64,000 bases of DNA from the NCBI GenBank assembly GCA_905147135.1, contig LR990039.1, positions 34,469,708-34,533,707 of the forward strand. Reading direction: 5' to 3'. This document shows positions 55,001-64,000 of this stretch, in pieces. A program made the translations under genes and the position numbers. The first letter of the stretch is position 1; each line of letters starts with the position of its first letter. The notes beneath the pieces were generated by a model. The model did no database searches, had not been told where the DNA came from, and worked only from the letters and a program-made list of their open reading frames with translations. The DNA is from Blastobasis lacticolella (Eukaryota; Arthropoda; Insecta; Lepidoptera; Blastobasidae).

Positions 55001-58000
55001 GTTCACCGTCACGTCCAGCATGTGATATTTTATGGCCAACTTGACATCATCTCTCTTGAAGTAGTAATCGCCCAATAGAAAAAATATATCGCGCATTTTA
55101 TAAGGGAAATTAATTTGAATCTTTGGTATGTTCTCTTCAACTCCCTTGATATACTTTTCCATTTCTGGAACATACTTTTGTGGGTCACACTCTGGAGGTA
55201 ATAGTTGCAGTATATTTATGAATAGTATTTCTGTGTCGGCCGTGATGCCTGGGGCCTTTCCTTCCAGAGCAGGTAAGGTGGGTGGCCTAAATATCTCATA
55301 AATTTGTTGACCTCTATTCCAATCTAACTTTAGTGGAGTAACATTATGATCTACTAAATTCTTAAGTTTGTTTTTCCGTCCAGGATGTCCGAACAAACAG
55401 AAAACGCATTGTTCCATATGCGGAATTACGAGTTCAGAATATTTTAACAGATATGGTGACCGCAACCGCGGTGTCACAATATCCAATATGAAGTATAAAA
55501 GCTTGGCGTCGGAGTGGCAGCACCAGCTCCTCTCCCCTAATTTTTCATGTGCAATGAATAAAAACAAAAGAGGATTGGGCAGCTCTTCACCGTCCACTTT
55601 ATCCTTGTCATGAGAGGTGCTGCCTCGTCCTTGGTCTTCTTCCCGTTGTAAAATAAAGTGCATAATAATCCAAGGTACAACCGTCCCAAACGGCATCTCT
55701 GCCGCATTCGTTTCAACTTGATGACCAATGATTCTTATTATATCTTCTAATCCCTGGCTTAATTCTTTTCTAGAAACGGTCTCTATACACGCCAATCCCT
55801 CCCTCGTCAAAATGTCCTCAATACACGAGAGGATCTTCACCACAGATAAAGTCCACTTATCGTAATCAGGGGAGCTAGAAGTCAGCCGGAAATAATGCTT
55901 CAATGCTTCATGGAGACAGATCAAGGACCACTTGAAGCAAGAATCAACTTTACCTAAAGCCAAAAACGAATCTAATATAAGGGATAGTTGGCTTGCGAAG
56001 TCTAACGACATTTCCTCTTCTTGGTTCTTTGCTAGATCTTTGCAGTGTTCGAATGAATCTATTGTAACGGATAATACCTCTTCGTAGTGACCTCTCTCAT
56101 AAAGATCCATGACAGTGGAAAGCTTTTTATTTCTTTCTAAAAATTTTATGTATTCTACAATTTCTTCCGCATTTATAAATGGCTTGAACGTGAAATTTGC
56201 AACATTTAAATTGTAGCTCTGTTGATGCTCCCCCATTATATCGAATTCATAAGTAAGCTGATAGAGGCAATCTAAGGCAAAATCTTCAGTTTTATTCAAT
56301 ATGTGGACATGTAATTTTAACCAAAGGTGTCTCAACATAAATTCCAACAGATCAGTACTGGTGAAAATTTGTGGCTTTAAAGATAATGCTATACTTATAG
56401 CTTCAATGATGTGCAGTTCATGTGTGTGCTTATGTTCTATTGCCGCGGTAAGTTTTTCGTTGACTAGAAATTCTTCAACCAATAAATTTACTGCTGTATA
56501 ATGATATAACTCATCAGCGTTATCATCGACATGGGATGGGGCATCAATGTGACAACGGTAGCATTTATTTGCTTCTACATATATTTTTGTTAATTTCTCA
56601 GGCCATCTTACTTTCCACTTCCCTGCTAACGCACTTAAAAAGTTGTTTAGCAAGTCAATAATATCGCGTTTGGTCTCTGTGAACTCGGCAATGAATTGCT
56701 TAACATCTTTTTGCTCATTTTCTGTTCCAAAATATTCAAGATCATTTGTTACATCTGTTGTATTTGTACCTTCAATCATAATTTCACTAATTTCGACAGT
56801 AGTATCTACTTTGTCTTTTAGTTCAGCCTTCTCAACCAACTCAGGTACCAATGCTAAAGGCACCATTCTCCTTAATGTGTCATAAATATTATCATCTTCC
56901 TGTCTGTTGACTGGTTTCTTACGGCCTGAACGTCTCTTGTTACACCACTCCCACTGCTCAAGAAAGCTTAGAGCACTCCCTCTCCGTCTGACTGGTGCTC
57001 TCCTTTTAGGTTCAGGTGGATTCTCGGCTACCGTTTCAGCTGTTGCCATCTCTACATCACTTTCAATTTTTTCATTTTCTGAAGTAGGTTTATCTCTATC
57101 TGAAATTTCAGCTCCATTGTCATTATTTTCTTCTATAGTTTCCATGTTGTCTTCTTTGCTTTTATTATCGATTACTTCATTGCCTACCTCTTCTTCGCGT
57201 GTCTCTTTTGCTTGATCAACTTCATCTTTATCAAAGACGATTTCTATATGACAAGCATGGCTGAAACTATGTTCATTCATGTGCTGGTGCATATGCACAA
57301 GAGAATCCCCGACTGATTCCCAAGTAAGTTGTGAGATGGGTTTCTGTAATTTCAAATTCGGCAAAACCGTCTTTTGCTGCTGGCTCCGTAGTTGCTCCAA
57401 GTATTTATCATTAATATCCTGGGCTTCCTTTAATAGTTTAGCTGCTTTTTCTTCGTCAATTTTAATATCTTTTTCATCCCACTTATATACTGGATTTAAA
57501 TACTCCATGAATTCTCTTACATAGGCGAATGACGTATAAATGTGTCGTTTGTATACTAAGCCCCGTAAATAGTCTGGATCCAGTTCGAGTGTTTCGTGAA
57601 TTGTAGATATACATTCCTCTTTATAATCTAGGCCAAGTAAAAGTGTGACAATCTTATCAAGACAAGGCCAGTACTTCGGGTTTCTTTCTACGCCACGTTG
57701 GAAAGCATTTAAAGCCATTTCATAGCGATCTCCTTTCAAACAGAGCAGTCCCAATCGGTACCAGAGAGAGACGTCAGTATCATCAAGCTCCGCTGCTTCG
57801 CAATAAGCGTCTATAGCGCCGCCAATGTCATCGGACTTCGCTAGTATCGATGCAAGATTTTTATAGCACAAGTACTTTAACTGGAACAGGGGCCCTACTA
57901 TTTTCTCGCCTTGAGCAGGCTTTTTAACCTCGTCTAATAATTCAGTGTTAAGCAAATCCTTGAGGAGCTGCGTGGCGTCTTCGTTGCATCCCTTCCGCTG

Positions 58001-58120
58001 TAGTTCTAAAGCCTTAGTGTATTGTTGAAGAGCTATCTGCTCCAAAGCCTCCCTAGTCACATCTTCCTCAGATCGGCTTTCTTCCTCTAGTTCTTTATTC
58101 AAGGCAGTTATTTTTATCAT
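52094..58120 (-). CDS. CABIN1: CABIN1 homologue (HIRA histone-chaperone complex / calcineurin-binding)
   Basis: In vertebrates CABIN1 is a scaffold of the HIRA-UBN1-ASF1 complex that deposits histone H3.3, and it also inhibits calcineurin and MEF2. This 2008-residue frame starts MIKITALN, like the vertebrate MIRIAALN. A TPR array follows at about 85-155 (AIDAYCEAAELDDTDVSLWY), then an acidic stretch near 300-360, a basic stretch near 370-403 (RRAPVRRRGSALSFLEQWEW), long helical repeat sequence, a Ser-rich tract near 1390-1425, a conserved block around 1755-1810, an NLS-like PPPPKKQKRGPKPG and a Pro/Ala-rich tail ending DEVIVLDD. An in-frame TAA 18 bases upstream and a CCACAATGA context fix the start. 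Length is close to the vertebrate protein. Unusually, there is no intron. The last 300 codons are very GC-rich. Family assignment is by recalled similarity; calcineurin binding in insects is not shown. Confidence 0.92.
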   Translation of the reverse strand: MIKITALNKELEEESRSEEDVTREALEQIALQQYTKALELQRKGCNEDATQLLKDLLNTELLDEVKKPAQGEKIVGPLFQLKYLCYKNLASILAKSDDIGGAIDAYCEAAELDDTDVSLWYRLGLLCLKGDRYEMALNAFQRGVERNPKYWPCLDKIVTLLLGLDYKEECISTIHETLELDPDYLRGLVYKRHIYTSFAYVREFMEYLNPVYKWDEKDIKIDEEKAAKLLKEAQDINDKYLEQLRSQQQKTVLPNLKLQKPISQLTWESVGDSLVHMHQHMNEHSFSHACHIEIVFDKDEVDQAKETREEEVGNEVIDNKSKEDNMETIEENNDNGAEISDRDKPTSENEKIESDVEMATAETVAENPPEPKRRAPVRRRGSALSFLEQWEWCNKRRSGRKKPVNRQEDDNIYDTLRRMVPLALVPELVEKAELKDKVDTTVEISEIMIEGTNTTDVTNDLEYFGTENEQKDVKQFIAEFTETKRDIIDLLNNFLSALAGKWKVRWPEKLTKIYVEANKCYRCHIDAPSHVDDNADELYHYTAVNLLVEEFLVNEKLTAAIEHKHTHELHIIEAISIALSLKPQIFTSTDLLEFMLRHLWLKLHVHILNKTEDFALDCLYQLTYEFDIMGEHQQSYNLNVANFTFKPFINAEEIVEYIKFLERNKKLSTVMDLYERGHYEEVLSVTIDSFEHCKDLAKNQEEEMSLDFASQLSLILDSFLALGKVDSCFKWSLICLHEALKHYFRLTSSSPDYDKWTLSVVKILSCIEDILTREGLACIETVSRKELSQGLEDIIRIIGHQVETNAAEMPFGTVVPWIIMHFILQREEDQGRGSTSHDKDKVDGEELPNPLLFLFIAHEKLGERSWCCHSDAKLLYFILDIVTPRLRSPYLLKYSELVIPHMEQCVFCLFGHPGRKNKLKNLVDHNVTPLKLDWNRGQQIYEIFRPPTLPALEGKAPGITADTEILFINILQLLPPECDPQKYVPEMEKYIKGVEENIPKIQINFPYKMRDIFFLLGDYYFKRDDVKLAIKYHMLDVTVNKDRLESWAEISLGKALNLQRLLNSCKNLNNEREYLNPAKFTIRCFKRSLELDPTYNSLWIEYGVFVYTVHSFCSRLLKQASESLSMDDFEFLERQKEDMLETTQKSFLAVISDMCNSSDAEKPNEESWLNYYMLGKVAEKQNKPPSVYLDYYMQGVKSLQEADATYPLKINYGTPTRLCIEVLELHYRIHASILKYIEQHENKPIPASVGKVFSACIEEWKQGPFTKKPKKDGLPETESTTTSKSNEPPQAANIFKRSISDVGEDETHESKKLKQESAAAKVKRSASYDTERFVAKETKAPAANETPAVPKESEEKEKEQLNSDFEVKCVSQSDAKQKDKPQATKKDKTVSEKKRDSTSSGLSSSSTGTSSESSSDSTSDTSRDGKTGNKPQDSIPLTDEEIMKIVGACLDALEDCASRFPPHYKAIYRLAHYHFYYNKGKDIERCRDLMLSTFISRTNQKLGGLFSERKQHNFFNNIWKIPCEEVDRGGGFAFHMNRSVLLTMEILKEIDDHKTLLDLSLHLQRTPEPGKKYLRDSDREELAQQAFSLCVQSLKGQLFKFSQQADLKSNEIERQALKSLMLDIYRAYQRAQKQPNSKQFTNLLVEAYKLVSTIPITESMNLVDLSMKYCQAFIQTLKQQATQASIDKSQNAQKKQTAKTVDAANTKASASASTSSKPELKPSTAVPAPPAPAAPAPAPSAPALPALPALPGLPKFSSQDMSALLQSYIWTNQSMAGYNHALGQSLQNTLHNSFQAEFFRQFLEQTMSAFNPPPPKKQKRGPKPGGSGKATGNPAQSKPSASASKPFAAPLAPVGKAGGGGGGQKSAPSPLLPTMGTVLATLPAGLAANLAPGSLAGSAAAAAPAAHQASSAPAPGSLLAKPPPPHHHAHSGKTLQEKLAERQKILPAISKSTADIAASINKLPSSVTVTKTSVPRLPPGKKPDAKRPAPARPKPPPPPPDEVIVLDD

Positions 58121-58252
58121 TGTGGCTAGTAAATGTTACTCAGCAAAAAATCGTGAGTCTAGTAGAGTTTCTGCTGCTATTTATCCATTGTGAATTCTTG
58201 ATGTCTAGAACAAAACAGACATAATATTTAAGGTTTATTATATGTGTGTATT

Positions 58253-58520
58253 GGCCGTGTGGTGTCCGGCAGAGTAGAATAGCACCAACCCCTTACTCTC
58301 ATGGGTGTCGTACAAGGCGACTAATGATTTCGAGGCTCACGAGTCAAAAGTCTCCGTAGTCTGGAAAATGGGCAGCAGCATTTTCTATTGTTATATTTAA
58401 ACACTGCTATCTCCAACCCGCCTGCCAAGCGTGGAGATTATGGCAATAACTTCCCCTTTCGTGGGAGAGGCCCTAAGTCCTGCAGTGGACTGTTACGGGG
58501 TGTGATGATGATGATGATAT
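58253..58520 (+). repeat. Interspersed repeat, pair of 31187-31446
   Basis: Same order of blocks as 31187-31446 with about 90 per cent identity by eye, ending in GATGATGATGATGAT. Its start lies about 130 bp upstream of the CABIN1 start codon. Confidence 0.65.
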
Positions 58521-59064
58521 GTGTGTGTAAAACACGGACCCGGATTCAAACCGTGGCTCAAGCAAATATGAATTTTTACTGCATTGACTACATGCGATCC
58601 GGGGCGGAGTGGAACGGAATTCCCTCCATCCGGAAGGAACAGGATTGTGCATCATTTTTCTCCGTGATCCCCGTCCGGTTTTTTCTGGCACGGGGGTCGG
58701 GTCTAACAATATCATATGAAGTTGTATGTAGCTGACCACACGAGACTCCTAAAACGATCCGTTCCGGATAAATCGCGCGCAGGTTCGATGACAGACGTTG
58801 AAGTAGTAGGCTTTTTTGTGTTGCTATAACTCGCATGCGCAAAATTGTGGATTCGGAGCATCTCATATTCGCAATAGAATATTACCAGTGCATCTAGCAT
58901 ACCTCAATAAAAATTTAAAAGAAACGTCTTGAAACAGTATTTCTCAAGATCTTATAGAGAATTGGATAACGCTGAGCCAAGCCTTTATTAACCGCTAAAG
59001 CTAAACAAAGTCCAGTGCGAATGGTAGCAACTGACAGTAAAACTCCATCTGGAAGGGTCATTGC

Positions 59065-59320
59065 GTCAGCTTTTCGGTATTCAGGTGTACAGGGAGTACA
59101 GGGATACGTGGAAAATAATAGGTGCCTAAACCTACCGGTATTAAGAAAAAAGCCCCGCTAAAGGCCCAAGGAGCGATGGATTGACATCGCCGTGTCGGAT
59201 GCGAGAGATAATGGCTAGCGATGCGAAGATGCCCAAGACCGGGCGAAATGGAGAATGAGTCGGAAAGCGGACCCTGCCAGAAGCCGGGGACTAACCGCTG
59301 CAAAGATGATGATGATGATC
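59065..59320 (+). mobile_element. RTE-type LINE 3' end
   Basis: The plus strand encodes PKERWIDIAVSDARDNG, a stop, then RCEDAQDRAKWRMSRKADPA, and ends in GATGATGATGATGAT. Same family as 41336-41620. Confidence 0.7.
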
Positions 59321-59432
59321 TTTGGATGAATGTTTGTTACTCTTTTACGCATAAACTACTGAACGGATTTGGATGAAAAGCTTATAGCCCAGAATAACAG
59401 GGCGGAAATAAAATATTTGAATCCGAAATTGG

Positions 59433-59530
59433 AGAAGAGCATCGGTGGCCTAGTGGTTAAGGTATCTGATTCGCAAGCAAGAGGTACCAGGTTCATATCC
59501 CACTGCCGCCATGTACCAATGACTCTTTTC
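59433..59530 (+). mobile_element. SINE family 2, tRNA-like head only
   Basis: GAGCATCGGTGGCCTAGTGG (A-box), GATTCGCAAGCAAGAG, CAGGTTCATATCCCAC (degenerate B-box) and GCCGCCATGTACCAATGACT match the start of 17090-17440, then stop. Confidence 0.65.
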
Positions 59531-61208
59531 TGAGTTATGTATATTAGTATGTTTCTTGGGGAAAGTTGTTCAGATTCCTGGGTAGAATATGGGGTTTCAA
59601 TTAATGCTAGCGGTCTTTTTACATCCTGTATATTAAGATAACCAGACGTTGATAAAAAAATATACTTAAATCTTTGCAGAAACAATAGTATTCGCATTGC
59701 ACAATAGTGAGTCATTATGACAGGCAGGAATAATTCTGACATTCGCAACAACACATTCGCCGAAAAAATTTCATTATTTAACTTTGCTTACTATTCACAT
59801 TGCAAAACAATTATTGATGATGATTTATTACAAAACAGATGATGCCCAAAAATAAATTTTCAAATGACAATGATCACAAAATTAATATGCCTGAAGAGGC
59901 CACCTCATTTATTGGATAAAATATCAAACGTATTATTGTACTCAAGACTCTGTCAATCCTGTGTATCAGTTACCAGCCCATATATGTATGTATTTCCGCA
60001 CACCTTAATAATGGATGTGATGTGTTCCATCCCCGTTTGATGACAGCCAGAGTAATCAAAAGTGTGAGGCATAATAGCATAGTTGTGACAGCGGCAACAC
60101 ACCTGCTGTTATACATTGGTTACATAAAGCCCAAGTCCATGAATCTAAGGTGTTGTAGTGGATAAATCAATGGATATAGTTCAGGACATATGAATTGGCC
60201 ATCTATAATCTTTACTAATACCTTTTTGTCATTATCAAACAAATGCCAGTCGTAAAGTTGCCCTTGTCCTTCTAACTGCACAGCGGGTTGAAAGGTTTTG
60301 ATACTTATGTCACAGTTGATATTATGATGTAAAGAAAAAGTAAAAATTATAGAATTGAATATTAATATTTTTATTTACAGGAATTCATTGGATATTTTTT
60401 ACAATATATCATTCATAACATAAATTTTAAATATATCACTTTTTAAGTTTTGTTGAGGAGTTAATGTAAAATAATTAATTTAGATTACTCTACTTATCGA
60501 TTTGATGGACTTAAGTACCCGTTAAAATTTGTTTGCCCAGAAGTTGGTGACACATACAGCATTTGGACTGGCCTAGAACAATTTCTCTGTTGTGCAAGTT
60601 TTAGGACATGCTGAGCCTGAGACGAGGTGCTTCATGGAAATATGCCACAGTCACAGAGAGAATTTCCCTTTATGGTGATATGCACCACTTTAAATTACTG
60701 TCTGCACACGAGTGCAGATAAAAAGCAAACAGTATCAGTGTTATTTAATATATGAGTGATGGCCATTTCTGTACCTGAATGCTGAACCACTACACCATTC
60801 TAGGCTCATAAGCTATATAAGCATAATAAGTAGTACTTCTTATTACCAACAACTAAAACTATATTTGCATGTTAAATAAATTAACTCTAGTCACTTCGGC
60901 TCTTAGATAAAGATTAGTGTTGTTATTAATAACAGATAAATGTTAACACAGAACGAGATCACATGGAGATAACAGACGGCCAATTCAAATTTCCTGAATG
61001 ATATCATTTTCCATCAAGTAAATTCTGCTCTTTGTCTGAACACCCATGTACACTGTTTTGAAGTTCATGTTCAGCGTTATACACACACTGTTTTCTTTCA
61101 TGTATTTACACTGGGCTCGAGGTCCCTAAGGTTGCGTATAAACATACTGCATACAAAAATACCCCAAACACACAATTACATTGTCCTTAATCGTACCCTG
61201 TAGTGCTC

Positions 61209-61372
61209 AGTGGGGCTATTGGCTAACTCAGTTGACAACTGTATTTGACACTAGATAATTCTACACCACGTCATCTACGTTGAAAACTGGCAATAGCGTC
61301 TACCAAATTAGAGTAGTGTCAGATTTTTTAATGTCAAATTCAGCTGTCCACTGAAATAGCCGATAGGCCCTC
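61209..61372 (+). mobile_element. MITE, second copy of the 39115-39275 element
   Basis: Matches the reverse complement of 39115-39275 over its whole length with few differences (for example CACCACGTCATCTACGTTG and ATTAGAGTAGTGTCAGATTT). Complete at both ends, so it defines the element as about 164 bp. Confidence 0.8.
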
Positions 61373-62042
61373 TGGAGAATTTAATCTTTGTAAATTAAAT
61401 AATGCTCTCTTTATTAATGTCACATTTAAGCAGACAAGCAGTGATAGAACGAAATAAATGTTTGTGCCTCAATGCTTAGATCTTGGTATCACGGGATCTC
61501 TTGGACTTGGCAACTTATATTTATAAGACAAACACAAATCACATTACGACTAATACCTACTGTGTGAGGCCGGTAATACATGATTACATGACTGAATAAA
61601 GGATATTTAAAGCTTTGTTATAATAGTATATTTATTTATATTATTTGAAATATTATTACAATTTACGTCTTATTCTGATGATTCATGGTATACATAACAA
61701 CAATACGTACCTCGTTTTCTGCCTCGGCAGAAACTAATTCACCGCTCACGAGGGTTTGGCTTGGATTCGAGGGTAAATATAGTTGCAAAGCAATGCCATT
61801 TATTCTAAGATATAAATCAATGAACTATTGTTTTTTCTAAAATTACTACATCCACGCAAACATCAAAATACTCAAATAAATCAAATAAACTAAGAAAAGA
61901 CTTTTTTGAAGCTAAATGCACGCAGCGAATCACATATCTATGTGTGCGTGCTCGGTCGGTCGACATCGAAGCGACATGAAGTTATTATTGGTCCGTGATA
62001 TGACACTGTCATGTCACCGACCAAAAATCGTGTAATCGCCTA

Positions 62043-62277
62043 CGGGCAACGTCGCATCCGTTGAAAGCCTTCCAGGCTATAGGTGCTCCCAGGGGGTGTT
62101 TAGCACGTATGCGCCTAGGTCCCTTTTGGCGAGTCGTGCATTACCAGTCCGGCTGGCCGGCTGGTACTCATGAGAGTTCACATCCTCCGTCCCAACCGCT
62201 ACCGGAGGGTGCCCATTTCCTTGGCGTTGGGCGCCAAAAAAAAACGAACAAACAGCTTGCCTGTAAAAAAAAAAAGT
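62043..62277 (+). repeat. A-tailed retroposed fragment next to mRpS26
   Basis: A GC-rich block (GGGCAACGTCGCATCCGTTG through GGGTGCCCATTTCCTTGGCG) ends in two A-runs near 62237 and 62267. The abrupt change in composition and the A-runs suggest a LINE or SINE tail. It stops about 90 bases before the mRpS26 start. Confidence 0.4.
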
Positions 62278-62366
62278 AACAAATCTTTTAGGTTATGTTA
62301 TGTCGGTCGAGATTTAGTTAATATTTATTTTGATATAAATTGTAAGAGTAAACTATTGTAGGAAAT

Positions 62367-62834
62367 ATGATTTCGCGGAATTCATTCATGAAACGTACGC
62401 TGCCAATGATGGTACAGTGTGCCGAAGCCCACAGAAAACCCCGTTGGTTGCCCGTGGCAAAAAGCAAGGTTTATCGCATACCCAAGCGGCCTGAAGTATC
62501 AGACGAAGAACGCAAGGAGTTACTGCGAGTGAATAATAACTACAAAACTCAAATGCGGGCGATACGTTGGTTTTACCATGAAGAAATGATCAAAGAGAAG
62601 TCTACTCTAGCCAGTGCCAGTTCGGAGATGTCTCTGGAACTGGAAAACGAAGAGTGGGAGCGTTGTGTGGCGCTGAACAGCCAGTGGAACGAGCAAGTGG
62701 CGCGCGACCGCGAAGAGCGCCGCCGCCGCGAGCTCGACGCCATGGAGCAGCACGCCCTGGCGCGTATGGAGGCCGAAGATAAGAAACGCAAACAAATGTT
62801 GGAGAAAGCATCCGCGGAGATTAGGTTACAAAAG
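62367..62834 (+). CDS. mRpS26: mRpS26 exon 1
   Basis: 156 codons ending IRLQK at a phase-0 donor. Covers the presequence and the coiled-coil region. Confidence 0.92.
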
Positions 62835-63870
62835 GTAAATGTTAATTTGGGTGAATCTTGTCGGTTGTGGTCAATGAATAAAGAGGGTCCTTATATACTT
62901 GGTTAGGAGGATCTATGGTTCAATTTCTATGGCAATGACAGGCGATGAATGTGCTGATTGACCATATTATCTATCATAATGATAGATAATATTGTAGAAC
63001 GGTAGTATTGACGACCTGAGTGGTTCAATGGTCAACATGCCGGTCTGCCACGCAAGAGGTCCCGGGTTCGATTCCCGGCCGGGCAGAAATTGAAATGATG
63101 AATTTTAATTTCTGTTACGGGTCTGGGTGTTCTATGTATAATAAGTATGTATTTAAAAGTATTTAAGTAGTATATCAATTATCTAGCACCCATAGCACAA
63201 GCTTTGCTTAGTTTGGGGCTAGATGGCGCTGTGTGAATTTGTCCACGAATATTTATTTATTTATATGGACTATAGAATGAAGGGAGTGTCAGAAAACTTT
63301 AGATTTGCTTTTGACACTGCGGTTCATTACAACTAACTTGCTCACCACTGTACTTTTTTAATGTATGGAAGTACAAATTAAAAAATATTATTTTTGGGTA
63401 ATCTGAAATGTTGCAGAAAGACTACTTAGTTGAAGACCTGTTCACCATAAAATTGCATTTGCCCAACTCGGCAATTCATACATATACAGAAGTTTAGCTG
63501 GCAATTCCAGATCTTATTTATTTTTGGTCACATCTCTTGCTCCTGGCTCTTGATCCTCTTAAAACCAGTTTTTTCTTTCATTATTGTTTATTTATACATA
63601 CACAACTAAGGGAAGTACTGAGAGAAAAGCTTCCACCTGTTGCAACTAACCCACTATGGACAAACTTGATAACCATTTTCCACATTTTCTTAAATTTAAG
63701 CATACTTACACATTATTTTGTTTCAGGATCTCAGTTCTACATTTATAACTCCAGAAACCCTAGATGCTGCTATCGACCATGCCCTTGCGAACCAGACTGA
63801 TTACACCTTCTCTATTGACTTGCGAGGCAACCAGTACAAAGAAGAACAGAAGACAGCCACTAATTCCTGA
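62367..63870 (+). CDS. mRpS26: Mitochondrial small-subunit ribosomal protein mS26
   Basis: Structural protein of the mitochondrial 28S ribosomal subunit, made in the cytosol and imported. Exons 62367-62834 and 63727-63870 join in phase 0 (CAAAAG|GTAAAT ... TTTCAG|GATC) to give 203 residues, the normal length for the family. Recognisable parts are KPRWLPVAKSKVYRIPKRP near the start, EERKELLRVNNNYKTQMRAI RWFYHEE, a long charged helix (EERRRRELDAMEQHALARME) and a C-terminal FITPETLDAAIDHALANQTD block typical of mS26. The basic, acid-poor first 30 residues fit a mitochondrial presequence. The single intron carries a SINE. Reading through the donor would give a short unrelated tail and is rejected. 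Confidence 0.92.
63011..63265 (+). mobile_element. tRNA-Gly-derived SINE (family 1), best copy
   Basis: Head GAGTGGTTCAATGGTCAAC, TCTGCCACGCAAG and GGTCCCGGGTTCGATTCCCG follow the human and insect tRNA-Gly(GCC) sequence closely, including the GCC anticodon. Body AATTTTAATTTCTGTTACGG, tail GGGGCTAGATGGCGCTGTG and an ATTT repeat. About 250 bp. It lies in the mRpS26 intron. Confidence 0.82.
63727..63870 (+). CDS. mRpS26: mRpS26 exon 2
   Basis: 47 codons and a TGA. Begins DLSSTFITPETLDAAIDHAL and ends KTATNS. Acceptor TTGTTTCAG. Confidence 0.92.
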   Translation, partial: DLSSTFITPETLDAAIDHALANQTDYTFSIDLRGNQYKEEQKTATNS

Positions 63871-64000
63871 TTGATTAGCATGACCGAGATAAAGAGTCCT
63901 CTTTTTAGCAAAAGCTGTACTTTGAAACAGTTTTATTATCAGAATAATATTCTGGGACTTTACCAACTTTATATTAGTAAAGTTGATATTGTAAATATGT
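63871..64000 (+). other. mRpS26 3' UTR, cut by window end
   Basis: No canonical AATAAA appears before the end of the window, so the transcript end is probably outside or uses a variant signal. Confidence 0.4.

Larger units (their letters stand above)
58121..62366. other. Divergent intergenic region, CABIN1 / mRpS26
   Basis: The CABIN1 promoter should lie within about 130 bp above its ATG, before a repeat at 58253-58520. An RTE tail (59065-59320), a SINE head (59433-59530), a MITE (61209-61372) and an A-tailed fragment (62043-62277) follow. Bases 59600-61200 show nothing I can name. Confidence 0.5.

Noticed and set aside
62573..62811. Minus-strand frames over mRpS26 exon 1
   Set aside because: Antisense of the charged coiled-coil; Ser/Arg-rich products are what reversed Glu/Arg codons give.
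63011..63085. tRNA-Gly-like sequence as a real tRNA gene
   Set aside because: The acceptor stem does not pair and the tRNA-like part continues directly into a SINE body shared with four other copies.

Overview
The window reads as a piece of a lepidopteran (moth or butterfly) nuclear genome. The evidence is AT-rich DNA with long introns, a dense load of short interspersed repeats (SINEs derived from tRNAs, RTE-type LINE tails ending in GAT repeats, a Helitron of the type common in moths, and hAT-, Harbinger- and piggyBac-like MITEs), and four animal genes whose closest relatives by eye are insect proteins. There is no prokaryotic operon, CRISPR array, rRNA or stand-alone tRNA gene.

Layout. 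(1) About 2.3-29.6 kb, + strand: a secreted CLIP-domain serine protease. I propose that its first coding exon (2628-2673, most of the signal peptide) lies 21 kb upstream of the rest. The next exon carries the clip domain and a Thr/Pro-rich linker, and five further exons carry a complete trypsin-like domain with an intact His/Asp/Ser triad. (2) 32.9-49.7 kb, + strand: UNC-50, a multi-pass membrane protein of the early secretory pathway, in six small exons spread over 17 kb. Introns 2 and 5 are full of transposons. (3) 52.1-58.1 kb, - strand: a 2008-residue CABIN1 homologue (histone chaperone HIRA-complex / calcineurin-binding family) in one uninterrupted open reading frame, convergent with UNC-50. 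(4) 62.4-63.9 kb, + strand: mitochondrial ribosomal protein mS26 (mRpS26) in two exons, divergent from CABIN1.

The four genes have no obvious shared pathway: extracellular proteolysis, Golgi/ER membrane biology, chromatin and mitochondrial translation. Everything between them is introns and intergenic DNA that I explain largely by transposon remnants. Several are resolved to base-level boundaries with target-site duplications: three hAT-type MITEs with perfect 8-bp duplications, Harbinger-type elements with TAA or TTA, and a MITE nested in a dead RTE reverse transcriptase.

I did not find a clearly undescribed biological system. The points most worth a second look are the distant signal-peptide exon of the protease, an 81-bp possible intron that is in frame either way, the intronless 6-kb CABIN1 gene, a hAT element carrying five 36-bp palindromic repeats, and a cluster of MITEs in UNC-50 intron 5.
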